Source of the DNA: Conus ventricosus
Lineage: Eukaryota > Mollusca > Gastropoda > Neogastropoda > Conidae
Direction of reading: 5' to 3'
Assembly: GCA_018398815.1 (NCBI GenBank)
Contig: CM031596.1
Coordinates: forward strand, 73,877,157-73,941,156
Length of the DNA stretch: 64,000 nt
The translations under genes were made by a program, and so were the position numbers. Numbering within the stretch: position 1 is the stretch's first letter; each line of letters begins with the position of its first letter. Positions 33,973 through 45,101 of the stretch are shown here, one piece after another. The notes below the pieces were generated by a model. It was not told the origin of the DNA. It did no database searches and saw only the letters and a list, made by a program, of their open reading frames with translations.

Positions 33973-35191
33973 AACTTGTATGCCAGATGACCAACATATG
34001 CTGTGTGTATGTGATGGAATGTTGAATTAAGGCTCCAGCCATGGTGGGAAAAACGTGACTTTTCATGCAAACAGTCTGGTGCACTTAGAAGTATACTATG
34101 CTGCAGTTATGAGCAGTAATCTTGAGGAGTCTAGCACTCAAACTTATATTAGTTCTAAAGAAAGAGCAACCAGATCAGAAATCTTAGAATGTGATATTTT
34201 TGTTGTTGTTGGCTGTATACTGTCAGCTCACTTCTAGAACTGTCACTTTGTTTTATTCCATGTGGCATTGAACATGAATGACAGTGTCGTATTCCATATA
34301 GAATATAAACAGTGGATGGTTAATGAACAAAGTGTTCTTTTTTTCAGTTTGCTTACTTTGCTAGTAGTACCTATTATTTTATTTGAGCTATCACATGATT
34401 GGATAACAAGAAAAGGCATATTTTAACATTCGTTCAGTTAACAGCTAATGTAGCTGGTAAGTGTACTTACGAAGACTGGTGATACACACACAACTGTAGT
34501 TTTGAGGAACAGTTGTGTTTGAATGAGTAAGAGTTATCATTTTTCCATTATGAATAGCTGGTGATAAGTTTGTGATAATTTTCAGGATTGCTTGGATGGC
34601 CTTGATTCAGATTATAATTGGAGCAATGATCATAATTCACTTTCCACACTTACACCCCAGAAACTGCATTTGTGTGTTATGGTGATTTGGAGGATGAAGA
34701 AATGGCAAGGGGTTTCTTTGTCAGTGCCTTTTTTTTTGTATTTTAATTCCCCTGTGGGGATACGGGGGTCTTTTGTACAGATAGTTGCCCACCTTCTGGA
34801 CATTCTGTGCTAGTAACGTCCCCTTTTCCTTTCGCTCTCAGTAACTCTGTCTCCTCCTTTGCCGTACTGTCATTTCTGTCTACCATATCTTTTATCTGTC
34901 TTTTTTCCACAACCTCTTCCCACAAATTTCTGCACTCAACAAAGTCGGAGTGAACTGACTATACTCTCGAGTATAGTGTGAGTATCCCAACAGGGTAAAA
35001 CAAGGTCACACACTACCAGATACTGGAATGCTGAAGAAGAAGAACGTTTTTAATCACAACAGATTTCTCCATGTTTGTTTGGCTGCCCTCCCGGAGAGCA
35101 AATATTTGCTAGATGACATATGAATTTAGTATGTTCCAGCTCTTTTTGTCAGACCAAGTTGTGCGTATATTAAAAATGAAATTGATTTCAG
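33973..35191. other. Intron sequence, second part
   Basis: AT-rich intron running to the TTTCAG acceptor at 35186-35191. No further element or exon was recognised. Confidence 0.55.
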
Positions 35192-37085
35192 GGGGTCCGC
35201 AGAGGCAACTCGGATGGCCAATGCAATGATCTTATCTTTGGCTCATGAGCCAGACAAAGATCTGCCGGAAATCATTGCTCGTGTCAAAGGCAAGCCAGTT
35301 GAAAAAGGTCAGCAGACCCCTGTTACGATAGGTGACTTTGCCATTGGAATGTTCACTCTTCCTACCACTACCAGCCAGTCTGTCAACACCAGCAACCAGA
35401 AGTCCAGTACAAGCAAATCAGGATCCAGTCGCCAGCCAGTGGGTAGCAGCTCTGCTGTCAATGGGCGGTCAAACTGTTGCAAGTGTTGGACAGTCCCCTA
35501 CCAACGCATGGCAGAATCCAGTGTCTGGTTCAGGAGGTCCTGCATCACCAAGACGCAGTCCACAGAAACAGCTCCCGGCCAGTCTGGTTCCCCACAGCTC
35601 TCTGCTTCTGTGGCAAGTCTGGATAATAAATGTTGTAGGACGTCAGACACCTGGGGATTCACGTCGCAGGGAACAGCAACGTCCACAAGTACTGTTACAC
35701 CCCTCACCTCAACATCTACAACCAACAGTCTGAAGCCATGTCAAGTCATGCTGTTGGACGTACTGGCTCTGAATTGCGCCAACAAGCCATGCCATCTTCA
35801 AGTGCTGGAGTAGTTGGTCAGAAGACAAGTCGACCTGCAACAAGCAATGTGCGTGTGCTTCAGCGACAAGCAGCAGGATCTATGCGGGCTGATCCCCAGC
35901 CTCTTCCTATAGTATCCAGCCACATGTCCAATCCAAGCAGCACAGGTGGCACTTCTAATAGTGGAATGACATCCCCAGCTAACTTCTCCACTTTCCAGCT
36001 GTGGAACAATGCCTCACCAACACCAATTCTGTCAAAGAAAGAAGATTTTGCCAGTGTGGCTGCAGCAGGTGTGGTTCCCACTCAGCCAAGTTCACACAGT
36101 GGGCAGGCTGCTGCACCTGGTTCTCCTGCCTCAACACCAAACGATCCCACCAAAGCACCAGGATACAAAGCAGGCATTGGTTCGGCATCTCCGCAAACCA
36201 GAGCTGATCATGCCACTGTGGGATCTTCGCTGTCCTATGCAGGGCCTGTAGGCAGCCCAGAACATCCAGAAGATTATAAGTCAAGCAGCAGGGATCCTAT
36301 GTCATCTCCTTCAGGAATGCCAATCCTGCCGGTTTGACCAGCCCTGCAGGTGATGGTCACATGCCATCCCCAATGCTGTATGGTGGCCCAAACTCTATAC
36401 ATCCAGGGAACTTTCCAATTCCCAACTTCAGCCCTCATTCTATATACCTACCTCCAGGTGCACTGGCTGATCAGAAAGAGGAGTATAGCACTCCCCATCA
36501 GCCTATGACCCTCCCAGAGATCAAGAGCACCCTCAATCCCAATCCCCCAGATTTCCAAATCACAGGGTCTGCAGGCAATGGTCCTGGCTTGCTGAATGGC
36601 TATCAAACCCCGATGGGAGATATGAGAAATGGTGGCGACATGAACTTCAGTGGTGGCACTGGAGGAGGAAGAGTGGAGGGCGGAGGAAGCAACACCGTCA
36701 ACTCTGGAGTGACGAACATCCATCCATACGTGCAGCTGGCCTGTGCCTACATGAGGAACGTACCACCTGCAGTGTTACAGCAGCTTGGCATGGGTTTACT
36801 TGGCAATATGGAGCAGAGTATGGAGTTCTACTACAACCTGCAGCGCCTGTACTTGCAGAACCAGGTGCGATCTGGGAGTCCTGGCCCTTGCAGGAGCTCT
36901 GCCCCTGGCCGAGTGGACCCACTCTGGTAAACCTGATGCCAGTCCTGGGATGGCGGGTCCTGGCCCCAGCCCTGGGCCTAGTGGTCCAAGTCACTTAACA
37001 GGGTACATGCCAGGTCCGAGTATGCCCCGCAATGTATCACCCCTGCCAGGCCAGCACCGCCCCAACAGTGCTCCATGCATGCCAG
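35192..37085 (+). CDS. ANKHD1: ANKHD1/ANKRD17 (mask)-like gene, second KH exon plus long Ser/Pro/Gly-rich region
   Basis: The exon joins the previous STIK end through a phase-2 Lys codon and continues GSAEATRMANAMILSLAHEP then DKDLPEII, which closes the KH domain. It continues as a low-complexity Ser/Thr/Pro/Gln region (GQSPTNAWQNPVSGSGG, HAVGRTGSELRQQAMPSSSA, SFFD-free linkers, MLYGGPNSIHPGNFPIPNFS, IHPYVQLACAYMRNVPPAVL, GQHRPNSAPCMP). The donor is GTATTT at 37086, leaving phase 1. The coding sense moves between frames at about 35465, 35730, 36330 and 36900, so at least four one-base errors lie within it. Vertebrate homologues also have a very long disordered tail here. The dense, conserved-looking frames on both sides of each break argue for assembly error rather than gene decay. 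Confidence 0.88.
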
Positions 37086-37387
37086 GTATTTTGTTTGATT
37101 GTAAGGTGCCATTGTAGCTGTCTGAAATAGAGTTAGTGGAAACCTACTGGGGGTTTTTTCTTCTTTTTTTGTGGGAGGCTGACTAGACTTGTAGAAAATC
37201 CTTCAGAGTAATTAACTGTTATCATGAGACAAATGGTTGTGTTGCATAAATGAATAAGACAGCAGTTCATAATTTATAAACTAGTTTTTATGTGTAAAAA
37301 TTACCACTCGCCTGTCATTGTCTCTTTTCCCCCTTCTATAGAGAGTGGCTTGACTTCATCATCTAAACAAATCTTAAATAAATGTTG
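37086..37387. other. Start of a 10-kb intron filled with nested transposons
   Basis: The intron opens with GTATTTTG. A T-rich stretch lies near 37150-37170. No feature is seen before the inverted arm at 37388. Confidence 0.6.
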
Positions 37388-37494
37388 ACGAACCGCAAAA
37401 AAACATGGACACGACGTGTTTCGACGTCTTGGGTTTTCTTCAGGCAAGATACAAAACAGGACAACGAAAATGAATGAGCAATCACTTCAATCAC
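37388..37494. repeat. Left arm of a large inverted repeat
   Basis: The segment ACACGACGTGTTTCGACGTC ... AGGCAAGATACAAAACAGGA then CAACGAAAATGAATGAGCAA is the reverse complement, with some differences, of 43690-43860. The arms enclose about 6.2 kb. They end at ATCAC, which also flanks the inner element on the other side. Confidence 0.7.
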
Positions 37495-37687
37495 CAGGGA
37501 TGAAAACTCCTCCGCCGTTATTTTTTTCGCATCTCCGCCGAAAGAAAAAGTCTCCGCCGAAAAATTATTCGAAGAATGATGCTCAGAAACGATCTCAACT
37601 TGTCTGCACAGCGAATTTCTTCTCTGTCGGTAATGTTCTCAAACGGCGTAGTTCTCATTCTGTTTCCTTCCAGTATCATTTATCATC

Positions 37688-40600
37688 ATGGCGTCGATTC
37701 ACAGTGAGAGTTTGCCGCTAGTGAGTGCAAACAAAACGAAAAAAAAAAGAAGAAAGAAGTATGTGAACCACTAGAAGACGAGTGGCAGCAGAAGGACGTG
37801 TGTGACCGCAGAGTTGCGGATGCAATAAGAAAACATGACAAAGACGGCGAATAGGAAGGCAATATTATGGATTGGTGGAGACTTTAACTTACCAGATATT
37901 GATTGGGGTGAAGATGCCATTAATTGGTAATCAATACAGTAAAAATATTATGCTCAGTTTTTTGATACCACCAAAGACCTTGGATTAGTACAGTTAATTG
38001 AAGCACCAACTCGTGGTAAGGCATTCCTGGATATATTTTTTACCAATTGTCCAGGCGCTTTAGGCAATCAGGAATTGATTGCAGGCCTGGGTGATCATGA
38101 CATAATCCTCTTAGAGAGCAACTTTCAACCCTTTCGAAGAAAACCCTCTAAACGTACCATCAGACTCTGGAACCAAGCAGATTTATCAAAATTGCGCAAG
38201 GATACTCATGATTTCAGTCGTCTTTTTTTGAGGTCCCATAGTGTTAAAGATTAATGTCAGTGACTTTGGAAGTGTATAAAAACTAACTTGGGATTTATTA
38301 TGGATGACAACATACCTACTAAAATAACTTCAAGCAAGAACCACCAGCCATGGATTACTACAAAAACTAAACGTTTGTTGAGAAGGAAACATCGTTTCTT
38401 TAGAAATTGAAACTACATCCCAATTCAGAAAGATTACTGGTTAGGTATAAACATATTAAGAGAAGGTGTCAGAGAGAATGTAGGCTTGCTCACTCCAATT
38501 ATGTTAATTCGATTATTTCTGAAGGTGATCATCAAAACAAGAAATTATGGTCTTACATAGGAGTAAGAGACAGGACAATATTGGGATTCCAGACCTGAGA
38601 AACAACCAGAATAACCTAATACAGGACCCTGAAGGGAAAGCAAACTTACTAAACAAGCAGTTTTGTTCAGTTTTCTCAAATCCCAAACCTTTAATTAACG
38701 TTAGACAAAGGATGATGATAAACTCCCTGAAATGCAGAACATCAAAGTAAACAAAGCAGGGGTATTTAGTTACTGACCAACATCAATGAAACAAAGCTAC
38801 TGGTCCTGATGGCGTTCCTGGCAAGCTCTTAAAATTATGTGCCAATGAATTGAGTGAGGTATACCAACTACTTTACCAAGCTTCACTGGACCAGGGAGTA
38901 ATACAGTGATGAGTGGCGAGATGCGAGCATTGTTCCCTTATTCAAAAAGGGTGACAAAACAAAAGCAGAAAACTATAGACCTGTATCTCTTACATCCTTA
39001 CATAAACTACTTGAACACATAATATATAGTAGCATAATGGACCATCTTGACAAAATATGACTTTTTAAATAATGCCCAACATGGTTTTAGACAGCGAAGG
39101 AGTTGTGAGACTCAACTTATAACAACTCTCAATTATTTTAATAACTGTCTTAACAAAAGGCAGCAAATAGATGCAATTTTATTAGACTTTTCTAAAGCTT
39201 TGATAAGGTTGACCATGAGGGCCTGCTGCTTAAATTAGAACACATCGGCATTGGCGGTTCTTTGCTAAAATGGGCTAGATCATTTCTCGTTGGGAGAACG
39301 CAGAAAGTTGTGGAAGGGTCGTCATCTCATTGTAAACCAGTCTTGTCAGGTGTACCACAGGGAACTGTTCTGGGGCCCTTGTTTTTCTTAATTTATATAA
39401 ATGACATAAGTAGAAATCTCTCTCCTGGAACTACTATAAGGCTTTTTGCAGATGACAGCTTAGTATATAGAACAATCAGAAGCAAGAATGATACACGCAT
39501 TCTACAAGAAGATCTAAACGCTTTACAGGAGTGGGAAAGTACTTGGAAAATGGAATTTCATCCCCAAAAGTGCCAAGTGTTGCGTATATGTAACAAACGC
39601 TCACCAATTAGATCAGATTATTCTATCCATAATACTATTCTTAAAGAAACTAATGCTGCAAAATATTTAGGCGTGATTATAGATAGTCGTCTCAAATGGA
39701 AAGAACATTACAATTTAGTATGTAAGAAAGCAAATAACATCTTAGCTTTCTTATACAGGAATATCAATGACTGCCCCCCAAAAGGTTAAAGACGACTGCT
39801 ACAAAACACTGGTTAGACCAGTACTGGAATATGGTTGCTCAGTTTGGGATCCTTACCATCTAAAGGACATTGATAACCTCGAAAAGATTCAGAAGAGAGC
39901 AGCACGGTTTGTAACGGGGAACCACATCAAGAGAAAAGGGGAATACTAGGAAGAACATGAGGAAATTAGAATGGAAACCCTTAGAAGAGAGAAGAGCTTT
40001 TATCAAGCTTAACATCTTCTTCAAAGGCAGAGCTAAAGTAATCGATATTCCAATGGAACAACTAGTGTTGAATAAAAGTTTGCACCAGGAGTGGCGGTCA
40101 ATGTTATATCATACCTGCATCAAATATTGACAGCCACTTACATTCTTTTTATCCCAGTTCTGTACGGCTGTGGAACTCGCTGCCGGGTGCCATCAAGATT
40201 GCCACAAGTGCAGTCTCATTTAGGGGACAAGTTGATTCGACAGTTTTGAGATCTGCATATTGACGATTTTCTATTTTTACTTCCCCAGATATTTTACTTT
40301 TACCTGGGCCTGAATTTGGCCATTGCTTTTAACTTCGTGAATCGAGTGCGACCCTTGTTGCCAAATTTGCTCAGGGGCCAACAGTCTTGAGTTGCACTGT
40401 TTTATGTTTTATGTTATTTTATTTTACTTTTTAACATGCGCGCTGGTGACCTACTCGTTTTTGAGTGAACCAGTATTTTAGGAAGAAGAAGAAGAAGAAT
40501 TTGAAGTGTTTTGCGAGCCTTGCCAAAAACGTGTCTACTTGGTAGTCGTGGCTTTTGTGGCAATCAGAGATCACATCGAGCGTCCCAGTCACCAAAAGAA

Positions 40601-40783
40601 ATGTGTGTGTTTCCCACACCATTACAGCATGTTTTCAGATCATTGGGTATGCAACAATCTACGTTTAATTTCCAAGATAGTTTGACTCCTACTCTAAGTA
40701 CTTCCACTCGTAGAGTCTTCAAAGCAAGGGAAAAACGTCAAAGTGACGAAAAGAATATAAAGGAACAAATGACATCAAAATAA
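37688..40783 (+). pseudogene. BED zinc-finger frame of family 2, split by a LINE
   Basis: The first part begins MASIHSESLPLVSANKTKKK with a Lys/Arg cluster and a DAIRKHDKDGE segment ending at about 37850. The second part starts in a GAA run at 40482 and reads EVFCEPCQKRVYLVVVAFVA then IRDHIERPSHQKK, a C-x2-C-x16-H-x5-H finger. After a one-base shift near 40600 it continues GMQQSTFNFQDSLTPTLS and ends EQMTSK at 40783. The two parts fit as one protein into whose Glu-rich linker the LINE inserted. Confidence 0.65.
37855..40490 (+). mobile_element. 5'-truncated non-LTR retrotransposon of the CR1/L2/Jockey group
   Basis: The order is the end of an APE endonuclease (WIGGDFNLPDIDW, GLGDHDIILLE at 37870-38110), reverse transcriptase pieces (NYRPVSLTSLHKLLEHIIYS near 38975, LLDFSKAL near 39180, LSGVPQGTVLGPLFFLIYIN near 39345, LFADDSLVYRTI near 39440, KYLGVIIDSRLKWKEHYN near 39660) and the C-terminal LEKIQKRAARFVTGNHIKR near 39880. 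The 3' end is a TTTTATG/TTATTT repeat at 40400-40435. Several stops and shifts break the frame. There is no RNase H, which separates it from the LINE at 4898. It lies inside a zinc-finger frame. Confidence 0.85.
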
Positions 40784-41310
40784 ACTGATGTCACAACAGT
40801 ATTGTGTAACACTTTTCCCTGGTATAATGCAAACGTTTGCTACATTTGTTAGGTGTCTGCTAACAGCCCCCCTATGAAATCCTTTTCCACCACCCACTCC
40901 CCCCACTACCTATATACTTCCTCTACTCCTCCTCCTTCTCCCCCAACCCCCACCCTCACCCCACAACACACATACCCCACACACTTCGCCCCCTCCCCCC
41001 ACCCCGTCCACCTCCACACACACACACACACAACACACAGGGGGAAAGTTACCGCTCGGAAATCGGAAAATCCTTATTTGGAAATTTACAATCGGAATTT
41101 CCTTAATTTCGAAAATTTTTTTTTTTATTCCGTTCCGTTTTCCGACCACAACTCCACTACCGAATCAAAGTTTCGACTTCGCGCCGTTCCGTATTATCCG
41201 ATCGACCGACCGGAAGTTGGTTTCCGTTTTGTTTTCGCCAGTGCCTGTGACCACCACACGTTGTTCCTTCGCCTGCTTCTTCTATGTGTTGGATGCTTTC
41301 GCGGAAAATC

Positions 41311-41790
41311 GCGATGCCTTACATAAATGAAGGCGACAAGCAAGCCAGTGAAGTGGATAGCGGCGTAAAAAACAAATGGAGGTGGAATTGGCTGGACGAG
41401 AGAGGCCCAAACAAAGACGGCGAAATCGGCAAAGGGGAGGAACATCGTGTGTGGTGTCGGAAAACGGAAAGGCCCGGAGAGTGTTTTTGCGTCGCGTGCG
41501 GGAAGGTTATCAAATACAGCAGCACTGGAAAAAGGCTGCTTTTGGACCATTCCAAGCATCCCCATCTCAATTCCCATGTATATCCTCGGGATGTTGCACT
41601 TGAAAAAGACAAAGTCTCTGAAACCCCTGGCATAATGTGGTCCAATATTCATGGGAAGTGTCTCCCTCGTGTCCCTGAGACAGGATGGGGACCAAACCAC
41701 TTTGTGGTTTGTCTGCTGAAGCAGGTACCTAAGGTCAACCTTGAGAGAAAAGGAATCTGTAAAAGAAAATTCAGTCACAAAAGAGTCTGA
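41311..41790 (+). CDS. Transposon-borne BED/U1-like zinc-finger protein, family 3
   Basis: An intact frame of about 159 codons begins MPYINEGDKQASEVDSG and contains VKNKWRWNWLDE, a W-C-R-K stretch and CFCVACGKVIKYSSTGKRLL then LDHSKHPH, a C-x2-C...H finger with the same 16-residue spacing as the other frames here. An upstream in-frame Met at 41284 is possible. The KNKWRW-W-L-E segment aligns with KNKWR-stop-QWLNE in family 1, showing that the two elements are related despite different TIRs. The tail after about residue 95 lacks the FF motif and may be intronic read-through. DNA binding at its own element ends is a reasonable guess, not shown. Confidence 0.72.
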   Translation, partial: AMPYINEGDKQASEVDSGVKNKWRWNWLDERGPNKDGEIGKGEEHRVWCRKTERPGECFCVACGKVIKYSSTGKRLLLDHSKHPHLNSHVYPRDVALEKDKVSETPGIMWSNIHGKCLPRVPETGWGPNHFVVCLLKQVPKVNLERKGICKRKFSHKRV

Positions 41791-42756
41791 TATAAGAAGT
41801 TTCTTTTCCAAAAAAACGTAGCAAAACTGAATAATGTTGTGCAGATGCTTTATTATTCATGATGTTTGTCAGCTAAGCCCACAAAGCATCTTTGCATTTC
41901 TTGATTAATTATTCTGTATTTTGACTTTCATTTAAGTTAAAGTTCTAGCTCTGAGACTTTTTTTTTAATTATGACTTTCATTCAAGTTAAAGTTCACGCT
42001 CTGAGTCTGAGATTGGAATGAATGGACAAGTAGCCAAACCTTCACAGGTCACAAATGCTGTATCTGCTCAGGTACAAGTTATAATTATAATTTGTTACTG
42101 TATGTGAACCTGTATTAAAAATCAAGCTACTTTTGTTACTGATCATTGATGTATGCTTTTAGTGAAGAAACTGTACTCTAAAGAGTTGGATCTTGGTGTG
42201 TTCTATAATCATATACTGTAGATGTCTAGTTTTATGTGGAGATATATCTCAAGTGATCATTTGTGCATGAACTCATAGCATGTAAATCATTAATTTTTTT
42301 TTTTTTTTTTTTATATTAATTTTGTCATATTTTTATGAATAAATGATTTGGTAATACTAATAGAAAGGTTATTTGTATATTGCTGAAAGTTTTGTATGAG
42401 CATGAAAAGGGAGGAGAAAGTGATTCACATGTCTCAATCCTTATAGTTATACATCTTGTAAATTTTATTCTACAGAGAAATCAAATTAATCAGTCAACTC
42501 TGTGGAATCACATGTCATCCATGTTGGATCAGTGTGTGTGTGTGTGTGACTGTTGACTCGAGTGTAAGGGTTTATTTGTGTTAATAATGCAGTATTGAAA
42601 TAATGAAAATATGGAAATCTTAAGACTTACTGTATGGTCAAGTGAAGTTAACCTTTTAAGTTTTACCATAAAATATTGGTACTCATATTATTGGTATTTT
42701 TTAGCTGGATATAGCATGAAATTGCTCCAATGGTAGTACAATTTTAAATTTGCTTC

Positions 42757-42842
42757 AGCTTTGCGCCCCCTGAACCCCCACAAGGGGGCGCTGCCCCTAG
42801 ACCCCGCCAGGGGGCCTCTGCGGCCCCCTGGACCCCCGGCAT
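42757..42842. repeat. GC-rich triple-hairpin block, family 3
   Basis: Three successive GGGG-spacer-CCCC units are each followed by a TGGACCCC-like stretch (CAAGGGGGCGCTGCCCCTAG, then CCAGGGGGCCTCTGCGGCCC). The same block is found at 21984-22065, 45932-46020 and, more diverged, 43515-43600, always near the right TIR. Confidence 0.75.
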
Positions 42843-42880
42843 ACATTTTCTTATTTTCAGGATTCCCAACTTTCCCCCTG

Positions 42881-43030
42881 CACACACACACACAAACACC
42901 CCACACACACACACACACACACACCACACACACACACACCACACACAATCGCCCCCCCCCCCCCCCCCCCCCCCCCCCGCACACACACACACCACACACC
43001 ACTTGTCAAGAGGGGGGGGGGGGGGGGGAT
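42881..43030. repeat. CA microsatellite and C/G runs
   Basis: A CA-rich tract is split from a C run (42951-42978), a second CA tract and a G run (43012-43028). The family 3 element inserted into this repeat, since CA repeats occur on both sides of it (41010-41037 and from 42881). Confidence 0.7.
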
Positions 43031-43689
43031 ATGATTAGTTGTAAGAGGGAAGTTGGGGGGGGGGTGTACTGTTGTGACATCAGTTTGTTTTTATGTCATT
43101 TGTTCTTTTATGTTCTTTTTTTGTGTTTAGTGTTTCCTGACGAAGGGTCTAAGGCCCAAAAGCTTCAGTTTTTTTTTTAAAAGGACTTCAAAGTAATCAT
43201 TTTTCATATTGTGTTTATTGAAGTCCAGCAGTCGTTTTCATACATCTGATTTACTTAGTTTGATTTCCCACTCTGATTTACTTATCTACAGGCCTTATTC
43301 TTTATGTCCTGAAAGCACCGTTTGTCAAATTTTCTTTAGCTAGAGTTCTGAGGATTCATCATACTAAATGTTTGTCTCAATTAACATAGTTTCTTTCCAC
43401 ATCAGTCTCAGTCTTCATGGTGATGAAAGCTGATCTATAGAATGAGTTGTTTAGAAGCAAGAAAGTGATTTCTAAAGATTTTTATGCCATATTTAATACA
43501 AAATATGTTCAGCTTCAGGGGGCGCCGCCCCCTGACCCCCGCCGGGCTGTTGCCCATGTACCCCACTGGGGGCCCATGGTGAACCCCCAGATCCCCGCCA
43601 ATCTCTTTTTTTTTTAAAAACTGTTTTCATCCCTGATCACTTCAGCAATCTTCAATCACTTCGTGATTGCTCTTTCTTAAAATTTAACG

Positions 43690-43860
43690 CCTAATCTTGC
43701 GCTGAAGTGATTGAAGATAAGTGATTGCTCATTCATTTTCGTTGTCCTAATTGTTTTGTATCTTGCCTGATGAAGACCTAACAGGTCGAAACGTGTCGTG
43801 TTTTGTCTTTTGATTCGTTTGTCCATGGTTGTTTTTTTTTGCAGTTCGCTAGCATTTGTT
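43690..43860. repeat. Right arm of the large inverted repeat, with a hammerhead-like core
   Basis: This arm is the inverted partner of 37388-37494. It contains CCTGATGAAGACCTAACAGG then TCGAAACGTGTCGTG. CTGATGA, a short GACC/GGTC stem and GAAA in this order resemble a hammerhead ribozyme core such as those reported in Penelope-like retroelements. An extra unpaired A lies before the stem. The left arm has CTGAAGA at this place and so lacks the core. Confidence 0.5.
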
Positions 43861-44153
43861 TAAAATTTATTCAGATTTCCGCCTGCAGTCGTCTCATTTT
43901 GCAACTACATGGGTGAAACTTTTTCCGTCTATGGACGGAAATCCGTCAAAATGACTTTCAGTCTTGACGGAACTTCCGTCAATTTAAAAACAAAAAAAAA
44001 AATGATTTATCAGTTCCGATTTTGTGTTCGATCCAAGTTTTCCATCTCATACCGGAAGTAGCTGTTTCTGTGTTTCCGGCATCTTCACAGGCTAACATTG
44101 GCGCGTCTGACTGACAACGAAAGTTTGCACGGTGCTCCAGAAATTAAGTAGTC

Positions 44154-44400
44154 ATGGCTTTTTTGAAAGAAGGAGGTCCAGTAGCATGCGTCGAGGGCCA
44201 AATTAAAAACAAATGGAGATGACAATGGCTAAACGAAACTGATGACGACGGCAGTGAATATCGCAAGTGGTGCAAGAAAATAAATGTGGCCGGCACGTGT
44301 TTCTGTAGGCCTATCGTTTGTTCAAAACGATCAGTTACGGAGCGAACGGAAAAAAGAAACTTCGAAGCCATGCTGATCACCCAGAGCATAAAAAAACGTG
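44154..44400 (+). pseudogene. BED/U1-like zinc-finger exon 1, family 1 copy 2
   Basis: The frame from the ATG at 44154 is nearly identical to copy 1, including the TGA in place of Trp after KNKWR. CFC is followed by a short insertion (AGGCCT), then IVCSK, and the downstream frame YGANGKKKLRSHADHPEHKK is cleaner than in copy 1. The finger is C-x2-C-x16-H-x5-H. Confidence 0.7.
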
Positions 44401-44461
44401 AAGGCGAGTTAACATTTTTGTATTCTTTGCTAAAGTAATTAGAATCAAATTAAAAAAGTTG

Positions 44462-44497
<36 letters not shown>

Positions 44498-44851
44498 CTA
44501 ATTATACTTATAGTTGATATTTTTGGTGGGGTGGGAGTAATTTAATGTATATCAGGGTGGAAAATTTTCCAATTTTTTATGTTTGGATTTTTTTAAACAG
44601 TAAATTTCCTTTTTTTAATATTACTTTCAGGTGGTGGGGTGGGGGTGATGGGATTCTTAGAATTTTATTATTGTGAGTGGGGGTTTTGTTGTCAGTTTTC
44701 ATTTTGTTTGTTTATTTATTTATTTTTTTTTTAGTTCCTTTCCTTAAAAAATCATGTTTGTTATGATACTTTTTTAGGAAAAGAAAAGGTGGAAAAACAG
44801 AAATGACCTGAATCCTCCCTACACTTTACTTTTTTTTTTTAATTTCACCAG

Positions 44852-45101
44852 TTCCCACCTCGGAATATTTATCACAAGCAGCCAAAAAAAAAATGTAGCT
44901 ACTGTCTCCTCCACGTCTAGCCTATTTCCAGCTGCAGCCCCACCTGTCAACATTTCTACATCTGTATGTCCATCTGTGCCCTGTCATGTTCAGTCTGCTT
45001 CTTCAGCTGCTCCATTGTCTCCAGTACCTGGCTCCAGTAGAAAACGAAAAGCTGGTGCTGCAGACATCAGGCAGTTTTTCAAGCGCCCACTACTGGACTG
45101 A
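44852..45101 (+). CDS. Second exon of the family 1 zinc-finger protein with a C-terminal FF motif
   Basis: After a TTTCACCAG acceptor-like site the frame reads PTSEYLSQAAKK, changes by one base in an A run at 44884-44893, then reads NVATVSST, a Ser/Pro-rich stretch and VQSASSAAPLSPVPGSSRKR followed by KAGAADIRQFFKRPLLD and a stop at 45099-45101. The C-terminal IRQFF preceded and followed by basic residues resembles a PCNA-interaction peptide lacking the usual Gln. It is assigned to the same gene as the 44154 exon by position and by conservation in both copies. Confidence 0.6.

Larger units (their letters stand above)
41038..42880 (+). mobile_element. TIR transposon, family 3, with an intact BED zinc-finger frame
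   Basis: CAGGGGGAAAGTT at 41038-41050 and its perfect complement AACTTTCCCCCTG at 42868-42880 define the ends. The element sits in a CA repeat, so the target duplication cannot be fixed precisely. Variants of TCGGAAAT/GGAAATT repeat inside the left end (41055-41110). A GC-rich hairpin block lies at 42757-42842. The only notable frame is the zinc-finger protein at 41311-41790. Confidence 0.82.
37495..43635 (+). mobile_element. TIR transposon, family 2, hosting two later insertions
   Basis: The ends are CAGGGATGAAAAC at 37495-37507 and its perfect complement GTTTTCATCCCTG at 43623-43635, flanked by ATCAC on both sides. CTCCGCCG repeats three times just inside the left end (37511-37565). A BED zinc-finger frame starts at about 37688, is interrupted by a LINE (37855-40490), and resumes at 40497-40783. 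A complete third-family element sits inside at 41038-42880. A GC-rich block (43515-43600) lies close to the right end, as in families 1 and 3. No transposase is seen. Confidence 0.75.

Noticed and set aside
41194..41811. 205-codon minus-strand frame
   Set aside because: It is antisense to the zinc-finger frame at 41311-41790, whose + strand carries the conserved Cys and His residues.
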